Below are positions 61,401 to 64,000 of a stretch of DNA of 64,000 nt, piece by piece. Numbering within the stretch: the stretch's first letter is position 1; every line of letters begins with the position of its first letter. Below the pieces are notes generated by a model that did no database searches, was not told the origin of the DNA, and saw only the letters and a program-made list of their open reading frames with translations. The translations under genes and the position numbers were made by a program. The stretch is from positions 114,027,579-114,091,578 of the forward strand of contig NC_133897.1 of the NCBI RefSeq assembly GCF_964199755.1, read 5' to 3'. This stretch comes from Larus michahellis (Eukaryota; Chordata; Aves; Charadriiformes; Laridae).

Positions 61401-64000
61401 GATAAAAAGTTTTGTTTCTTCTAGAATAATCCACCGGATTATGATAAATCTCTCAGGAAAAGATGTCTGAAGTTACACTACTATCTTCAGTTGCTCTAGC
61501 ACTTACAAACATGAGCACGGAGGCCTCCTGCATTAATATAATCCAAAATACATTATTTTGAAATGGCTTGTGGTCACACTGATGTATTTTTATGAATCTT
61601 GTTTTTGCTTTTTACCTCTTAGTGTGTGGTTTGGAAAATTCAGATTTTTGCACTAAAATTTAGGTGTATTCTACCATTAATTACTTGTCATTCCCTTTTT
61701 GTGAACTTCATTTGAGTGGAAAGTTGTTGACCCAGTGTGAAGATGACAGAGACTTTTTTTCAAGGCTGCTTCAAGGCCTGCTTCTTTGTTTAGTTTTTTT
61801 TGTACAAGTTCTTATGTCAACCTAGGCCAATCTTAACTAAAAACCACTTCATCATCCATTATCAAAGAGCTGTTCATGCAACTCAGCAATGATTTTTCTA
61901 AATGACTGTGAGACCTCATTTGGATTTTTAATAAACAGTCACATTCTAATGAGGTCTTCATAAAACCGACTAAATATGTTTAGAAATCATTAGCTTAAAT
62001 TACCAGTACAAAAGTCTCCTTAGGGAGCCCTGCAGATTTTGTGATAAGACTTCTGGCAGATGGATTAGTATAGCAGCGCAAGTGAGTTCTGAATTTCCAC
62101 ACAAGCAGTGTAAATGTGAGTGACTGGGTAACAGGCTACTAGATAAAGAACTAAATGTCCCTCAGGTGGGTTCATTAAAGAGAGAAAACAATCAAAACAC
62201 ATTTCTGTGCCATTTAAATACCAGGTGCGCAGCAGTCTGCAGGTGCCAGAAACACTGACAAGGGTCCCTTGCTGGAACACACAAGAGCTTAAAGGGATGC
62301 ATGGTTTTGACAAGTATGCCTCAGATAATGACAGATATTGGCAGATGTACCCGGACCCTGCTGGAGGGTAATGCGGGGACTGAGTCATTTGCAGCAGGTG
62401 CTTGCATTAGGGACAGCCTCATGGTGATTCCTCCATCCGCAATTAAAACAGTCCTGATGCATAACGCTCCAGGGCAAGAAGCAAGTTCCTAGCACTGATT
62501 TAATGACTATCCAGCCAGTCCTGGTAAACAAATACACATACGCCCCCTCAATGATTAATTCATGAAGGACGTACACTGTGTGGCAAACATGTTAAATAGA
62601 TATTCCTCTTTCCTGAAAATATAAAGGAATTTTCCCACTCGGCTTACGATGGGTCAAGAGGGTTAAAAAATAAAAATAATAAACCCCTATAAATCTTACA
62701 CCAGAAATACCAATTGAAATAGAAAACCTCAAGGTTGGGAAGGTTACAAGGTTTGCCCTGCAGGAATGCCACCAAAAGGTCCATTAAAATCATTACTAAT
62801 CAAGGTGGCACAGAACTTGTGTTAGAGGTTGCAGGACAGATGGTGTGTTTCTAATACGTCTCCTTGTTGCTGATGGTTCCAGCTCTGGGAGCGGGACAGA
62901 AGCACCAACGGAGGCGTGACTGCATTGTTCTGTGGCTCATACGATCTCATTTCCATTAAAAGCTCATTTCAATTTCTGCTCTCTGATCTCACCTATGTTG
63001 GCCTCCCGAGAAAGTGACAACAAAGACATTTCTACCACTGCCAGAAACAACAAAGCTGCAGGTCTGAATCCCACTACAGCTCTTGCACCCTGAAGAAATC
63101 GCCATGGTGGCACAAACTGTTGGCTCGCTGCTAAGGGAATGTGCTGTGCACCTAAACGTTGTGAGTTGAGACCATCAACACCAGCACCAAGACTGGCATC
63201 TCCCCGGCTGATACCTGACAGTTCACTCTAATGGATGCTTTCAAATACTGGCTTTAGGAAAACAGTATGTGGTTTCATGCAGTATGCTATTTTCATTCTC
63301 AGGCTTGTTTATCCATACCCTGAAAACATCCCTTTAAGTTATGTGCTTGGGTACTTATGAATGCGTATAAAGCTTTAACGAAGAGGTTTGCTGGAGAGCT
63401 TCCTATTCTTACAAATCCATCCATTTTCAACTGATAATGTGACCATCCGACTATTTCTATCTTCTTCCTAACTCAAGGGACTGAATTTTTAAAGTGGCCT
63501 CCGTGATCCTTTTTTTCTCTGCAATTAGTCGTACATGTGCTCCTGCAGCAGGTGTTGAATGCCGTCACAAACCCCATCTTTTTTATACCTAAAAATAATA
63601 CTGGCACCTGATCTGTTGGTAGGCTTGGGCACACAGAAATTTACCTGTTAGGATTTATATGAACAATTGACAAGAACATAAGGAAGAATAAATTCAGACC
63701 GTAAAACTCAACTTGCTAAAAAGGAGACAAGATCCGATACTTTGACTCAGACCACATAAACGGTGCTTTCTCTCTCTCCTCATGCCAATGCCACAGGGCA
63801 GGGGGGTATGAGCCTCTCCACCAGCATGAAATTAAAAACATCTCTTAAAACCATGTGGCTCACATCAAGATATGTGCACTTGACTTCCTATTTCAACACT
63901 TCGATTTACAATAATTGCAGTAGTTGCTTTTTTCATTCCAAATGAAAGCTGTATGCCCAGTTCCCAAGCAAATTTTCTTGAAAAAAAACATCCCAGATGA
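52409..64000 (-). other. Presumed PTPRK intron continuing beyond the window
   Basis: Upstream of the 117-nt exon I looked on the minus strand for the next D1 exon, expected to carry the ATQGP and DFWRM motifs and end near V-E-V-G-R, and did not find it. The 11.6 kb therefore looks like a single intron. It contains a T tract at about 55866-55882 and otherwise unremarkable AT-rich DNA. Open frames such as 60209-60610 show no recognisable domain. Confidence 0.7.

Overview
This is vertebrate, almost certainly avian, nuclear DNA. It has GT-AG introns, CR1 LINE fragments, LTRs of a type widespread in birds, and one recognisable gene on the minus strand: the 3' half of the catalytic region of PTPRK, a type R2B receptor protein tyrosine phosphatase (kappa). 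I see no bacterial, plasmid, CRISPR or viral-genome architecture. Most open reading frames in the window are chance frames in non-coding DNA.

Layout. Positions 1-29.2 kb are intergenic DNA downstream of the PTPRK 3' end. This part holds an old CR1 (5.25-6.58 kb, minus), an endogenous retrovirus remnant with its 3' LTR (6.6-7.56 kb, plus), a very decayed CR1 reverse transcriptase relic (15.04-15.13 kb, plus), a second LTR of the same family in opposite orientation (23.99-24.57 kb, minus), and a few simple repeats. No coding exon could be recognised there. Positions 29.23-52.41 kb hold ten consecutive PTPRK exons, read from high to low coordinate: 117, 155, 136, 150, 174, 132, 126, 164 and 136 nt, then a terminal exon with 54 coding nt and a 3'UTR of about 0.84 kb. 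Every junction is GT-AG, the phases join without a break, and the ten exons encode 447 residues plus stop. Positions 52.4-64 kb look like one large intron; the exon expected just upstream was not found.

The exons cover the C-terminal two thirds of the active phosphatase domain D1 (WPD loop, signature Cys loop, Q loop) and the whole D2 domain. D2 keeps the fold but has lost the WPD-loop aspartate and the usual signature, as expected of an inactive D2. The last three D1 exons before the Q loop and their D2 counterparts have matching boundaries and phases, a visible trace of the tandem domain duplication. The introns carry a CR1 copy antisense to PTPRK in the last intron, two more CR1 fragments in the 47.2-52.3 kb intron, and several ancient MIR/L2-like relics.

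I found no evidence for a previously undescribed system. The points worth a second look concern exon structure, one weak splice donor, mobile-element junctions, and possible regulatory elements.
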